This document shows positions 45,830 to 57,685 of a DNA stretch of 64,000 bases, one piece after another. The stretch comes from Austropuccinia psidii (Eukaryota; Basidiomycota; Pucciniomycetes; Pucciniales; Sphaerophragmiaceae), in the NCBI GenBank assembly GCA_023105745.1, contig JALGQZ010000015.1, positions 21,991,499-22,055,498 on the forward strand, written 5' to 3'. The notes under the pieces are model-generated. The model ran no database searches. It saw only the letters and a program-made list of their open reading frames with translations, and was not told the origin of the DNA. The position numbers were made by a program, and so were the translations under genes. Every line of letters begins with the position of its first letter. Positions within the stretch are counted from its first letter, which is position 1.

Positions 45830-48800
45830 ATCTTTAGCTGACTCGAACCTTTCTTCTCATGTCAATAACTCAAATTACTTTCATCTCATTCAATCCGTAT
45901 TATTCTCTTATTCAAAAGTCTTAAATCCTACTACTTCACCTTTACCTCTCAACCTTCTCATCCTTCTTTAAGATCTTCATCAAATAATCCTAATCCTTTA
46001 ATTAATCATAAATCCAACTTCAATCAAAATTAATCCTTTCATCATCCTCCTACAAACTTATTATCTCCTCACCGTACTTCTACTGGCTTAAAATCAGACC
46101 CATCTCATTCAGGTAGTCAATTAGGTCACACTTCTTCATCTGATCCCTCTCCTGATCTCTCTCATGAATATTTTGATCAAAGAACTTTAACTCCAAATAC
46201 TGTTCATCGTCCTACTAGTCCTCTATCTTTTCTTAGTTCAGCTTATCATACTAGAAGAAGCTCAACAGGTTTAATTGTCCCGCTGATACTTGGGGAGGTA
46301 ATTTGATCAGTAGTAGATTAGGCGAAGAAATCTTTCAACCAATGACTTGGAGTGAAATGACAGATTTAGGCTAGTAGAAAATTTAAGTGGTAGAGAAAGA
46401 ACTCGTCAAGAAGTCTTATGGGAAATCGTAGCAAGTGGAGAAAGATATGTATCTGAATTAGTCTAAGCTTACTTCTTCTTGAATCAAATTTATTCATTCA
46501 ATCTCATCATCACTAATCTTTAATCTCTTCAATTTAGTCTTGAAGAAATAATTATATTATACCCTTACTTTATCCTATGATCTCACCCATCTTACTTTCC
46601 CCTCAAGATTCAACTCCTAATTCAACCCTTTCTAAAAGTACAAATACTAATACTACAGCTTCTTCAAATTCTTCTACTCCACTTACCCCTCCCATCACCA
46701 CTTCCGATTTTTTACCCATCACTGCTAGATTTATTCAAAGTCCTTCTCTTTCATCCACCACTTTTTCTAATCAAAGTTGTGATCATATCCCTGATCTGGA
46801 ATCTGAAGATTGTCATCGGTTTGTAATTTCCTATTTTTTCATCAATTCATTCTTGATTAAACTTAATTGATCTTTTTATTTATTTATTTATTGTGAATTA
46901 GTTCATCACCTAATCCTTTAATTCCTCTAGAAGAAAAAAATTTAGCTTCTGATCCTCCTACTACAACTCATAATTGTAATAATCCTTCAAATTCTCAAGT
47001 TAAATCTGGTTGGAATACAATTCATCAAGGTTCAAATGCTCTTCGTGGAATTGGTCATTATTTAAAACCTCCTAATCCTCCACAAGTTAGTGAATTGAAT
47101 CTTGTCATGAGTTTTTTATCTTCTCATCTTAACTCTCATCATCTTACCTTTCTTTATTTATCTAGACTTGGATCATTGAAACTTATAGTGTTTGTGTCAT
47201 GCATTTGGAACGTGCTTTGAGAGAAGTTGAAGAATCTTTGGCAATTGTAGGTCGTAAAAGCTCAACAATCCCTCGTGATCAAAAACGTCTTGCTAAAATT
47301 ATCATGGTTAGTATTTGAAACTTAGTATTTTGTTGATAACTTTAATCATATTAATATCTATTTTATTCTATTTTGATTGGTTTTGGCCAAAAAAAAAATA
47401 GCGTTTGGAAGAGCATGCTACCATTCAAGGTGAATGTGGACTTGCAATTTGTCTTTCAAAACCATTTCAAAGACTTTCATAGTATCCTTTATTATTCCAA
47501 AACTTACTTTATCAGTAAGTTGCCTTTTTTTTCTCAAAATAAAAATAAATAAATCAGAATTCATTCAAAATCTTATATCATTTAGTACCAATGCTTCAAC
47601 ACATGAATATGAAAATGCTCAAGCTATGGCAATCTCAATCGACAATATTGTTAGAAGTATTGAAGATGAAAAAGTTAATAAAGAAGAAAGAGATAAATCT
47701 CGTGATGTTTGGTCTCTAATTGATGGTATTAATGAAAAAGTCAGATATCCTTTTTTGTCTATTTTTTTTCTTTATTTCTTTATTTCTTTAATCATTAACC
47801 TTTATTTTCATTCAGGCCTTAATGGTTCCTCAAAGTAATCGTTTATTAATGTCTGAAGAATCAATCTGGAAACCTTTGGTCGGAAACGAAAAAAGAACTC
47901 TTTCTGACGCTGCAGAGGGCTCTAGAAATTCAACATCATCTACTCCATCAAACGTGATTCCAATCAGTAAAAAGGAAAAATCAACTGCAGATCGTTTAAA
48001 AATCTTAAAAAGTCAAAAATCATTTCGAAGACTTTCAGATATGGTCAGCTCAGATACAAAAGCTCCTAGTATGGGTTGAAAGAGATCTTAAGATGTCAAA
48101 GAGTAGGTGTAACAAGAATGTCAACTAGTTATCCATCTAATTTAAAAGATAAACAAAAAGGTCATAGATCAATTCCTGGTAGTGAAAGAAATCTTTACAA
48201 GTTTCTTCAAATCGAAAAATGAGAAAAACATCCATCAATCGTTTTAAAAGAAGCTAATGAGAAACTCAATAATCAAGAAGATCAAAACTCAATCCCTTCA
48301 ATCCCTTCAAAATCATTGGATCAAGAATTAATTGAAAAAAATAAACCTCAAACTCGAAACTCTAATAATAATCATAAACAAGTCATCATTACTGGTATTG
48401 GTAAGGAAGAATTTGAGCGATTAAGGAGAGAAAGCGCAATGAGGTAAAAAGTCTTTTCAACTTATTAAAATTTAACCTCTATTTTTCAATTTTAACTTTT
48501 CAAATTAATATTAATTTTTTTTCTTTTTTTAGTTTTTCTTATGAACAAGATGATCCTAAACCAAATTTGGTCAATGTACTTAAAACTGTAACTAATAATC
48601 TCAAAAATCCAAAAATTGATACCGTTAACCTTACCACGCCTCCTAAATTATTCTCTACTAATCCAACTCCTCAAACTCGTCTTGTATCACCAGCAACTCA
48701 ATCAGCCATCACCAAAAAATCAAATGCAGTCAATAAGTTTTCTAATAGATTACCAAATGGTACTCAATTACCTCTAGCACTCTCTGGTAGCATGTCCCCA

Positions 48801-48842
48801 TGTGGATCATCCAATCAACATCGTGTTGAAAATCGTGCATAA
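45830..48842 (+). pseudogene. Captured RhoGEF (DH-domain) gene fragment with introns
   Basis: A Ser/Pro/Asn-rich N-terminus (about 45830-46370) leads to a DH-domain start, RQEVLWEIVASGERYVSELV (46404-46463). It continues in separate exons: a Ser/Thr-rich insert (46577-46810), SSPNPLIPLEEKN and GWNTIHQGSNALRGIGHYL (46900-47090), TWIIETYSVCVMHLERALREVEE (47170-47310), then LSKPFQRLS.YPLLFQNLLY and a helical EYENAQAMAISIDNIV segment, the conserved DH helix. A C-terminal tail follows to 48842. Intron borders persist, for example GTTAGT...AAATAG near 47307-47401 and GTAAGT after 47514. Stops and shifts break it. DH proteins activate Rho GTPases. Retained introns show DNA-level capture. Confidence 0.72.
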
Positions 48843-49204
48843 CGCTGATGCGCATGTGTCGATCATTTCATGCGCATGTAATTGTGCTCTTAAACAAAGG
48901 AAAACAGTTAGTTATGACATCATAACTAACTGATCTATTCAACTCACAGCACATCTCATCTAGAAATGCCTCTGTTATCAGCCATATAAAAAGGCCCCCT
49001 TGTACCGTTACCTATGTTCTCTTTTTCTTTGGAGAACTCCTTCATTAAGTTACCGTAGTCAATTCTTCCTTTAAACTACCGTAGTTAATTGTTTCTTCAT
49101 CATCACTATTCTTATATTTGTTCTCCCCGGTTAATGTCACTGTAAGACTATTTTACCATGTGAAGAGGTATAGCAAGGTAATACTATCTCCACTCAGTAC
49201 AACA
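48824..49204 (+). repeat. Copia-like LTR, about 380 bp
   Basis: It starts TGTTGAAAATCG and ends AGTACAACA, giving a TGTTG/CAACA terminal inverted repeat. A TATAAAAAGG box lies near 48984. The following bases contain TTATCAGACTC, similar to the GGTATCAGAGC initiator-Met primer site usual for Ty1/copia elements. No second LTR or matching target duplication was seen. It may be the 5' end of a truncated element. Confidence 0.55.
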
Positions 49205-49409
49205 ACATTATCAGACTCATTAATAACTCATTTCGTAGATTTAAAAGTAGACTCCATTACTTAACCATTCACATATACAAATCATAGATTAAAGTGGTGT
49301 CCACCTTTAGGTAGATCTTAAATTGTCTCTATTAAAATACTTGTACACCATACGCTTTAGTTGATGTAATAAAATCCACCTTTAGTTTGGTTTCTTTACA
49401 CATTGTTCA
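49205..49409. other. Spacer between the copia-like LTR and the adenylate kinase fragment
   Basis: No coding sequence recognised. It includes two related TCCACCTTTAG repeats near 49298 and 49376. Confidence 0.35.
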
Positions 49410-49721
49410 TTGGGCTTACCAAGGACAAGACAACAAGCTATTCAGCTTGACAAATTTATGAAATCCAAATTGAACAATCAGCTCAATCTTGTGGTTTCCC
49501 TGGAGGTTCAAACAGAAGTCATCTTCAAACGTATCACTGAGAGGTGGATTCATGCTCCCAGCGGTAGAGTTTATAATACAACATACACGCCACCTAAAGT
49601 CATGGGTAAAGACAATATCACAGGTGAACCTTTAATCAAACGCAAAGATGATACGGTCCAAGGTTTTGGTATCCAATTAAGTTTATGTCATAACAAGAAC
49701 AAATCACTTTTAGAGTATTAG
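49410..49721 (+). pseudogene. Adenylate kinase fragment (AK3/Adk2-like GTP:AMP phosphotransferase)
   Basis: The frame reads GLPRTRQQAIQLDKFM, then VVSLEVQTEVIFKRITERWIHAPSGRVYN, TYTPPKVMGKDNITGEPLIKR and KDD. This is the middle of a long-type adenylate kinase: the GFPRT motif, the CORE helix and the complete LID domain with the R(W)IH.PSGR.YN signature and DD of RKDD. The N-terminal P-loop is absent, and after KDD the frame loses similarity and ends at 49721. Without the P-loop it cannot bind nucleotide. The LID without four Cys is typical of the mitochondrial eukaryotic type. Confidence 0.82.
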
Positions 49722-52700
49722 GACACCCAATACAGCCTGATTGGCTTATGTCAATTCAGTCAGTTTCAAGTCTCAAAATTAAATCCTCGTTTGACCAAGC
49801 TGGAAAACGGAAATTCTAGCAATGGCTCACTTTAACGTAGATCGTTTCAAGAACTAATGGATATTGTATCACTCAATCAGATCTACTTACTATTTGTTCA
49901 AATAGTGAAGGTGTTTTTGACTCTTTGAATCAATTCAAAGCCAGTATTTTAAGCTATATTTTCTCAAATGAATTATTCTTTTTAATGAGTTTAATCACAC
50001 TTTATTGAAATAAGAGATATATATTCAAGCTGATATTTGAGATTAATGGTGCAAGATTGCACCTTTTTGCGTTTTTTATTCAAAGCTCCATGAAATATTG
50101 ACCAATATATTTAGATAAAAACAATGATTTCTTATTTTTAGTACTAGGGTGTTCACAACACCTGATCTGAAGTCCAGTAACATAAATTCTTCAATGAGAA
50201 AAATGAGTAATATATTACCAATTTGACATTAATGAAATATCTTTATTTCAAAATTTTGAATGACTTTCAACATATCATAAAATCAACTGCATTTATCCCT
50301 CAATATTTTCACAGAATGCAAAAAAAAATTTAATTAAAGAAAATAATAGTGGCTTGAAACCCAGATAATTTCATAAAAATGGAAGACATATGATTAAAAA
50401 AAACAGATTTTTATTTGCAGCATATATACACAGACCTCTTTGAGTATAAAAATTCTTGTTTTTGCCTTTAAAATGCTATACTCCTTGTATGTAACCATGA
50501 ATTTTGTTTTAACTGTTGCAATAATATTTGCAAATAAAATACATAGTATCCCAAGTGAGAGTAATTTCTCTTAAAGATGAATACCCACCACTCCAAAACA
50601 TTGGCCTTGAGACTTACTTGGTTTTTAAGAAAAATTCTAGTTGAATTGACAATGGATTATGGCACATATTGATCTGAGATATTGGATATTGTGAGTTTTA
50701 TGACAAGGAAATAAACAGAAAATATTCTAATTCAACTTCCTTTATTTTAATTGAGATTTTTTTCTTGATCACATTTCTTAATTTCTTAAAAATGAACCAA
50801 TCTTTATTGAAAAGAGCATTTTTCTTGCCTATTTTCTGCAAAAGAATGAGTTGGCATCAATTTTTGAGCTTTAGAAACTGTAATTGTAAACATAATAAAT
50901 CTGATATCTTTAGTGATATCTGACTTTCATCTTATTTTAGGGTCTTCAAATGCACATGAACTAAATCAAATTTCATTTATGGATATTCCTTCCCTGGGAA
51001 GGTATCAAGTATTGGTTGGTTCTATCAGTTTAACAAGACATTGAATGAGGTTAAAAAACAGACTTTCTATTGAGTAAAGATTCATAACTATAAATATTTC
51101 AAAAATATGGAAAATTATTTCTGATAAGACATTTTAAGTCACCTTCCTTGGATTTTTTTGTAATGACTATTTAATTTGGGAATGCAATCATATCATTAAG
51201 TGAGTGAAATAAATCAGAAATTTTTGCAAAAGCCCTTTCTATTCAACATTTTTTTCAGAATCCATATTTTATGACTGCTTGATAATATTGAATTTCTTTC
51301 CAAAAGTATGTGCTCACTCTAAATCCTTCAAAAATATGGGGTCACATACCCTTACTTATTACTGGACAACGTTTTCTGAAATATCCACCAATTTTCACTA
51401 CATTACCCATCAAGTCTTGAAGAAATTTTCCTACCCCTCAAATATATATTTCTGAGCCATTGGGTTTTCACCAAAAATGATTAGTAAAAACACTTCTAAT
51501 AAAGCTGATTTTCAACAATGTTTCCTAGAAGATAAAAAATCAGCAGAGAGTACCACTGGAGTTTGAAAATTGAGTGTCCCATTCTCTGATTAACCATGTC
51601 CATCACTTAAGTACCCAGATTGTAAAGTCACCATTGGTTGTATACTGTTGAATATTTATAGGAAACATTCACTCAGAACTTGAGCCACATGAGATTTGGA
51701 CATATACCAATGGGTTGATAATTACTAAAATGAAGCTATATCAAGATTTTTTGCCACTTCCAACAGTGCCATCCAAGTTTGAAGGTCCACCCATATTATT
51801 TGTAAGAAATATAATTATAAATTCACATTCTGGCTTTTTCATAGAGCTTAGAAGCAACATGCAATTAAGATAAAATTTTTAAGCCTTATTATTAATTTCA
51901 GATTCTTCATGCCTGTTAAAATATCTCCAACATCTGCCATGACTTACCATATTTTTTTTATGGGAGGTCTGGGAATAATTCAATTAGAGCATGTCTATGC
52001 TAAAGTATAAATATTTTTGTTATTGATATAACCTTGATAGTCTTCAATTTCTCTTAAAACGAAGATTTAATTCCTTTCAATATTTTCGTCCATTTACTTG
52101 GGGAATACTCAAAGTCTACATCCATTTCCTGCTTTATTTGAAGTAGAAATCCAAAAAGTTGCAAGATATATATACAAAAGATTAACAGGAAGTAACAATG
52201 GAAGGAGATATAGAAATTTTACAGGAGCTCTAATGAGAGAAACTGAAGAAATAAGGATCAGAATTCCAATGTACTGAAAGAATTTTTCATGGGATTCATC
52301 TTGGTTTGTATTATCAAGTAATTGATGAGTCTGTATCTAATATATATATATTTCTAATACATATTTCAAATACAATATTTTTTAAGGGTTCATTATGTTT
52401 GTATTATAAGACCTCATTTTTAAGAAATTGAAGACAAGAAAATAAAAAATAGGAATATTTGAAATATTTTGATATTGTCACAATTTGGACAAATCTTTAC
52501 TGAAGACCGATTAATTTTTATTAAGTATCATTATCAAACAATAATATAAGTTTAAATATGTAGTATTATTTAGATAAATACAAATTCATGTCGACATTAA
52601 TAGAAATATCTCAATAGAGGATTTAAATTTAAATGATTTATGTATTTCCCAATGAATTTTCACTGGGTAATCAATCCCAATAAATATTCATATGCAAGCT

Positions 52701-53370
52701 CCAACTAGGAAAATAAAAATCTCATAGAACCGAAATTCAAATCCAAATTAAATAATCCTATGTGTATTTTATATGTGAAATATTTTGAGAGAATAATAAT
52801 GAATCAATGTATATGATGATTGGTTTAAGATATATTAGTTGAAGCAAGCAACCATACCAACTCAATATAAGAGCTTATTTAGGGGAAAAGAAATGGAAGG
52901 ATTCTTTTTCATTGTAAAAGTAAATACATTGAGTTCCATTTGATATTATTATGTAAAATAAAATAATTAATAAGAAATTTTGCACTCATTAATACTAAAA
53001 AAAGCTGTGAAGAATTTCATATAGTGGGTTCAAATAATTTTGACAAATCTTGTGTTGAAATTGAGATAAAGGGTGAAAGAAAATGATATTAAGCCTTGAG
53101 ACAAGGTTGTGATAAAGGTAGAGATATTATCTCCTCAGCATTAAGTTAGATGAAAAATATCTGAGAGTATTACTTTGGGAATGTGAAAAAGGCCAAACCT
53201 AATCAGCCCAGCTTTAAGTGAAGAAAGGATGAAAACTATACTGAGATATGAACAAATTGGAGACGTAAATAATTTGGGGATACATATGGAGATATGACTG
53301 AAGTTAATGATTAGTTAATTGTGAGTTAAACATAGAGATAGGTTATGACTTAATGCTGAGTTAACTTGGA
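49722..53370. other. Right subterminal non-coding region of element F
   Basis: About 3.6 kb of AT-rich sequence without open frames above background on either strand and without recognised remnants. It may hold decayed genes or subterminal transposase-binding repeats, but none was resolved by eye. Confidence 0.4.
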
Positions 53371-53431
53371 GACATCAGCCAAAATCCTTGTAAGGGACCT
53401 GCAGGCAGGTCCAAGTGAAGTCCCCCCGGTG
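53371..53431 (-). repeat. Right terminal inverted repeat of element F
   Basis: It ends CCCCCCGGTG and pairs with 31096-31156. It contains a perfect hairpin, GGACCTGC AG GCAGGTCC (53396-53413). Confidence 0.8.
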
Positions 53432-53434
53432 TCA
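53432..53434. repeat. Target-site duplication (TCA), right copy, element F
   Basis: Follows GGTG and matches 31093-31095. Confidence 0.85.
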
Positions 53435-54015
53435 CCTTATTTGGGGACCCAAATGAAGTCAGAAAAGCTGAAGCAGAATTGGATTCTTTAAGAATGAAAG
53501 ACAGTGGGCATGTATCTTTATACATCTCTGATTTCAGAAGTATTGTCACAAGAATTGGAGATTGGGGTGAAAGGGCTCTTATCCATCATTTCAGGAAGGG
53601 ATTTCCATCCAGGATTTTGGATCAATTGGCCTCCCATCCTTCAAGAATTGACTCTCTTCAAGACTTAATGGACATTACCCTGGATCTTGATACCAGGTAC
53701 CATGAGAGGGAAAATGAAAAGAGTCATCATCAAGAGAAGAAGCCAGAAGTCTTAAAGTCAAATTCTTCTCATCCTCAAAGGTCTTCAAGCTCAAGTCAAA
53801 AGAAGAAGAACAATTTTCAGAAGAGGGACAAGCCCCATTCTTCTTTATTGAATAAATATTTCAAGTTGATGAATTCTGAAAAAGAAAGAAGAATCAAGGA
53901 GGGTCTGTGTACCTATTGTGATGGGAAGCATAGTCTTGAGTCCTGTTTCAAAAGGCCTCCAAACAAGCTTACCCAACTGTCAGGCAAAAGCCTGAGTGAA
54001 GATCATGTTGTGTAA
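53435..54015 (+). pseudogene. Gag of element E, C-terminal part
   Basis: This resumes the gag frame after F: LFGDPNEVRKAEAELDSLRM, then YISDFRSIVTRIGDWGERAL and HHFRKGFPSRILDQLASHP, the C-terminal capsid of the Ty3-type gag family. A Ser/Lys/His-rich linker and one CX2CX4HX4C zinc knuckle (CTYCDGKHSLESC) follow. The stop at 54013 comes shortly after the knuckle. This half is open throughout. Confidence 0.85.
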
Positions 54016-54029
54016 ATTGGTGTTCACTG

Positions 54030-54408
54030 TTTTGGATACAGAGGACAATTGTGCATTCTGAATACTGGTGTCAAAAATTCTCTTAAATTTTTTGTTTTTT
54101 CTTCTCTCTCTGATATGTTTTACAGTATTTTCATTGATTCTGGTACTACCAACTCATTTATTGCAAAGTAGTTTGTTCACAAGTATTCTTTGACCATGTC
54201 AGAACTGCCAGAGAAGATTCCCCTTATTATTCTTGACTCCTCTGAGTCTCCTTCTCTATTTGTGACTCACCATAATAAATATATGTTTGAGCTCCCTTCC
54301 TTCCCAAGCTTTGAATGGGACTTTTTAGTCATTGATACTCCCAAGGAAGAAGACCTCATATTGGGCTTTGAATTTCTCAATGATTTTAATCGATCTATTG
54401 ATTAAAGG
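54030..54408 (+). pseudogene. Aspartic protease of element E
   Basis: The active-site motif FIDSGTTNSFIAK is at about 54127-54165 and is followed directly by a TAG where the frame should continue (FVHKYSLTM...). The later part has DFLVIDTPKEEDLILGFEFL and NRSIDW-like ends with another TAA at 54403. Two stops make it inactive although DSG is intact. Confidence 0.75.
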
Positions 54409-56120
54409 CAAGGGCTGATCACCTTTAATGCTGATCATAAGGACTATCATGATCCTTCAAAATATTTCAGTAATGACTTTTCTTCTGCCAAATCATGTGC
54501 AGCTCTGGTTGGTGATTCTAGAACACCATCATTTCCATCTTCTGTCCATATTCCTTCCCTTAATTCCCATCAGTCATTAATATCATCTAGAGATAAAGTC
54601 TTCAAAAATATTCAAGATGTTGGAGAAGATAATTCTGTATCTTCAATTCATCTCTTCTTTGGGAATATGGACCTTCCTCCTTCATCTTATCATGACTCCC
54701 TGGAGGAGTTGTGGGATGAAGAGGAAGAGACAGAAGAAATAGAAGCCGTGATGAAGGTTGTTCCTTCTGTTTATCACCAGTACTTGGATGTATTCTCCAA
54801 GGTGAAAGCAGAGAAACTTCCTCCTCACCCCGCCTGTGATCATCATATTGAGCTGGAGGGGTCTCTACCTCCAGTTGGAGTGATGTACTCTTTATCAAAC
54901 CAAGAGTCAGATAAACTCAAGGCCTACATTTCAGAGAATGAAGAGAAAGGCTTCATCTGGCCAAGCTCCTCTTCAACAGGAGCACCTGTCCTCTTTGTTA
55001 AAAATAAAGATGGTGGCCTCTGTTTGTGTGTTGATTACCGCAAACTCAATGCTGTTACTAGGAAAAACAAGTATCCTGTTCCTCCTATGAATCAGCTGCT
55101 CACTGTTTTCAATGGTTCTTCTATCTTATCCAAGATTTATTTGCGTGGTGCATATAACCTGCTCAGAATCGAGGAAGGTGATGAACATTTGACATTTTTT
55201 AGAACAAAATATGGCAGCTATCAGTATTTGGTTATGCCATTTGGGCTCACCAATGCTCCTGCCTTGTTTCAAAACCTTGTAAATTATATTTTTTATGATC
55301 TTCTTGATATTTAGGTTGTGGCTTATTTCAATGACATTCTTGTCTTTCCCAAATCTGAAGAAGAACATGTAATTCATGTTTCCACTGTTCTTTCCAGACT
55401 CGGAGCCAATAAACTCTTTGCTAAGGCCTCCAAGTGCCTGTATCATGTTACTAGTGTAGAGTATTTGGGTTATGTTGTTTCTTCTGAAGGCCTCAAGATA
55501 GACCAAGAAAAAGTCCAGCAAATTCTCAATTTTCCACCTCCAAGAAACCTCAAGGCTCTTCAATCATTCCTTGGCTTTGCCAATTTTTACCGCCATTTCA
55601 TTAAGAATTGTTCAAAAAAGATTAGTTCACTCACAAATTTCCTCAAGAAAGATTCCAATTTTCCCCTCAATGAGGAAGCTCTTAGACATTTTCATCAACT
55701 CAAAGAGCCATTCACCATTGCACCAATCCTTTCTCACTTTGATCCTTCTCTACCCACCATTGTTGAGACTGATGCATCAGATTATTCCTTGGGTGCTGTA
55801 CTGAGTCAGATTTCTGACTCAGGAAAACATCCCTTTGCATTTGACAGCTGGAAGCTTCTCCCAGCTGAGCTCAATTATGATATTCATGACAAGGAACTCC
55901 TTGGCATAGTCTGGGCTCTCAAGCGCTGTAGAGCTTTCCTCCTTTCTCTTTCTTCCTCTTTTGAAGTTCTCACCAATCATTCCTCACTTCAATATTTTAT
56001 GTCATCAAAGATTCTCACTTGCCGTCAAGCCCTCTGGGCTAAATTCCTCTCTGAATTCCATTTTTCTATCACCTACCACCTTGGCCGCATGGCTACCTTT
56101 CCAGATGCATTGTCACATCA
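54409..56120 (+). pseudogene. Reverse transcriptase and RNase H of element E
   Basis: A linker leads to RT: VPSVYHQYLDVFSKVKAEKLPPH, YSLSNQESDKLKAYI, KDGGLCLCVDYRKLNAVT, NKYPVPPM and FGLTNAPALFQNLVN. A TAG at 55312 splits it. The catalytic box reads YFND (55324-55335), where YLDD is expected, so the first catalytic Asp is changed to Asn. RNase H follows (VETDASDYSLGAVLSQ, YDIHDKELLGIVWALKR, FPDALSH). The stop and the active-site change each abolish activity. The RT type matches fungal chromoviruses. Confidence 0.9.
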
Positions 56121-57685
56121 GGACAACGTTTACCCAGAGAGGGGGGAAGATTTCATCAGCAAGAATCAAATGAATTATCAAAAAATAATCAAGCAAGATG
56201 AAATTCAAGCCTCAAAATTCTTTGCAGTCAAGGTGGAAGCACTTTCAAATTTGATTGAATTAATTCATAAGTCATTATGGCAAGATTCTCAATATAGAAG
56301 TATCCTTCAAGATTTGGGTAAAGATAAATCTGTCCAAGATCATTCTCTTTATTCCTCTTCCCAACTTTTTCTGTTCAAAGATTGGGTGTTGGTCCCAAAT
56401 GACCCCACAATTCAACTCAACATACATCGAAAAAGGCATGACTGTCCTTTAGCTGGAAACCCTCGCCAAGAGAGGACTCTCAAACTTGTAAAGTGGGATT
56501 TTAAATGGCCTGGCATGACTAAATTTCTTAAGGATTATGTATCATCCTGTCAACAGTGTTCAAGAAACAAAAATATTCACCATTAGAAGTTTGGACTCCT
56601 CAAACCTCTTCCAAATCCAAATGGTCCTTGGATTTGTCTTACAATGGGTTTCATCACTCAATTGCCACTGTCCAATTCCTTTGACTCAATCCTTTTCATA
56701 GTGGACAAATTCTTAAAAATGGAAGTTTTCATTCCAACAATGTCTTCAATAAATTCATTATAATTGCCCCATTTTTTCATCAAGAATATTTTCTCAAAGA
56801 AAGGCGTTCCTTCAAGCATTGTTAGTGATAGGGGTTCTCTTTTTGTTTCTTCCTTTTGGACTAATATTTGTCAGCAGCTCATGTTTTAAGAGATCGTTCA
56901 ACTACTTACCATCCAGAAACTGATGGACAGACAGAGAGGGTAAATCAGATACTAGCACAGTACCTTTGGATGTATGTAAGTTATCATCAAGATTATTGGA
57001 ACACCTGGCTCCCTCTGGCTGATATTGCCTACAATAACTCTTACCACTCTTCAACAAAACAATCACCATTTTTCATTGTTTATGGAAGAGATCCACATTT
57101 TGACTCAGTTCACATTCGTCAAGATACTCCTGCTGGAAAGTTATCAAAAAAGATCCGATAAGTTCATAAATATGTCTAGAGAGAACTTGAAGTTGCCATA
57201 AACAGGTTTAAGAGGTATCCAGATAAAAGTAGGGCAAGTCCACCTGTTTTCAATCCTGGTGACATGGTATGTCTTTCTTCCAAGAACATCAATCTGAAAG
57301 ATGGTTGGGTCCTTTTCTAATCTTGAAGAAAGTCAGCACACATGCCTACCATCTGAAGCTCCCATCTCAATGGAAGTCCATCCAGCCAGTCTTCCATATT
57401 TCACTCTTAGAACCAGTCAAGACATCAACAATCCCAAATAGGCATCAAGAGCCTCCTCCTCCAATCATCATGAAAGAAGAGGAGGAATGGGAAGTATCTC
57501 AAATACTGGACTCAAAGCTTAAGAGAAGAAAATTATGGTATTTGGTGGAATGGAAATGTTTCCGTCAAGACTCAAAAAGACCCACTTGGGAACCAACTGA
57601 AAAACCCAAGAATTGTCCTGAACTGGTAAAGGATTTTCATTCTTTATATCCTGACAAGCCAGGGCACAACTCTTCAAGAGCTTGA
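56121..57685 (+). pseudogene. Integrase with chromodomain, element E
   Basis: The zinc-binding region (RHDCPLAGNPRQERT...CQQCSRNKNIH) ends at a TAG at 56584. The DDE core is recognisable in pieces: FIVDKFLKM, DRGSLF-like sequence near 56825, and [18 protein letters not shown] with its Glu. Frameshifts occur near 56755 and 57160. The C-terminal 138 codons (57269-57685) hold the GPF...KLP module and a chromodomain, EWEVSQILDSKLKRRKLWYL followed by VEWK and TWEPTE. The chromodomain would guide insertion to marked chromatin. Confidence 0.88.

Larger units (their letters stand above)
31096..53431. mobile_element. Element F: 22.3-kb CACTA-like DNA transposon carrying cargo genes
   Basis: The termini are CACC at the left and GGTG at the right, with a 3-bp TCA duplication, as in the CACTA/EnSpm superfamily. 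The terminal 61 bases form an inverted repeat matching at 36 of 61 positions without gaps, and 29 of 41 in the inner part. The E gag gene is restored by its removal. Inside lie a CACTA/Plavaka-like transposase C-terminus, a SNF2 ATPase, a TET/JBP dioxygenase, unknown genes and captured host fragments. Most genes are broken, so this copy is not autonomous. Some cargo could be later insertions within F. Confidence 0.82.

Noticed and set aside
48824..49204. Solo copia LTR
   Set aside because: Flanking five-base sequences (CATCG and ACATT) do not match, so a simple solo LTR with target duplication is not supported.
31096..53431. Helitron or Starship-like element because of large cargo
   Set aside because: No Rep/HUH helicase or tyrosine recombinase was seen, and a target duplication plus inverted repeats are present. 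The SNF2 protein is not a Helitron helicase.
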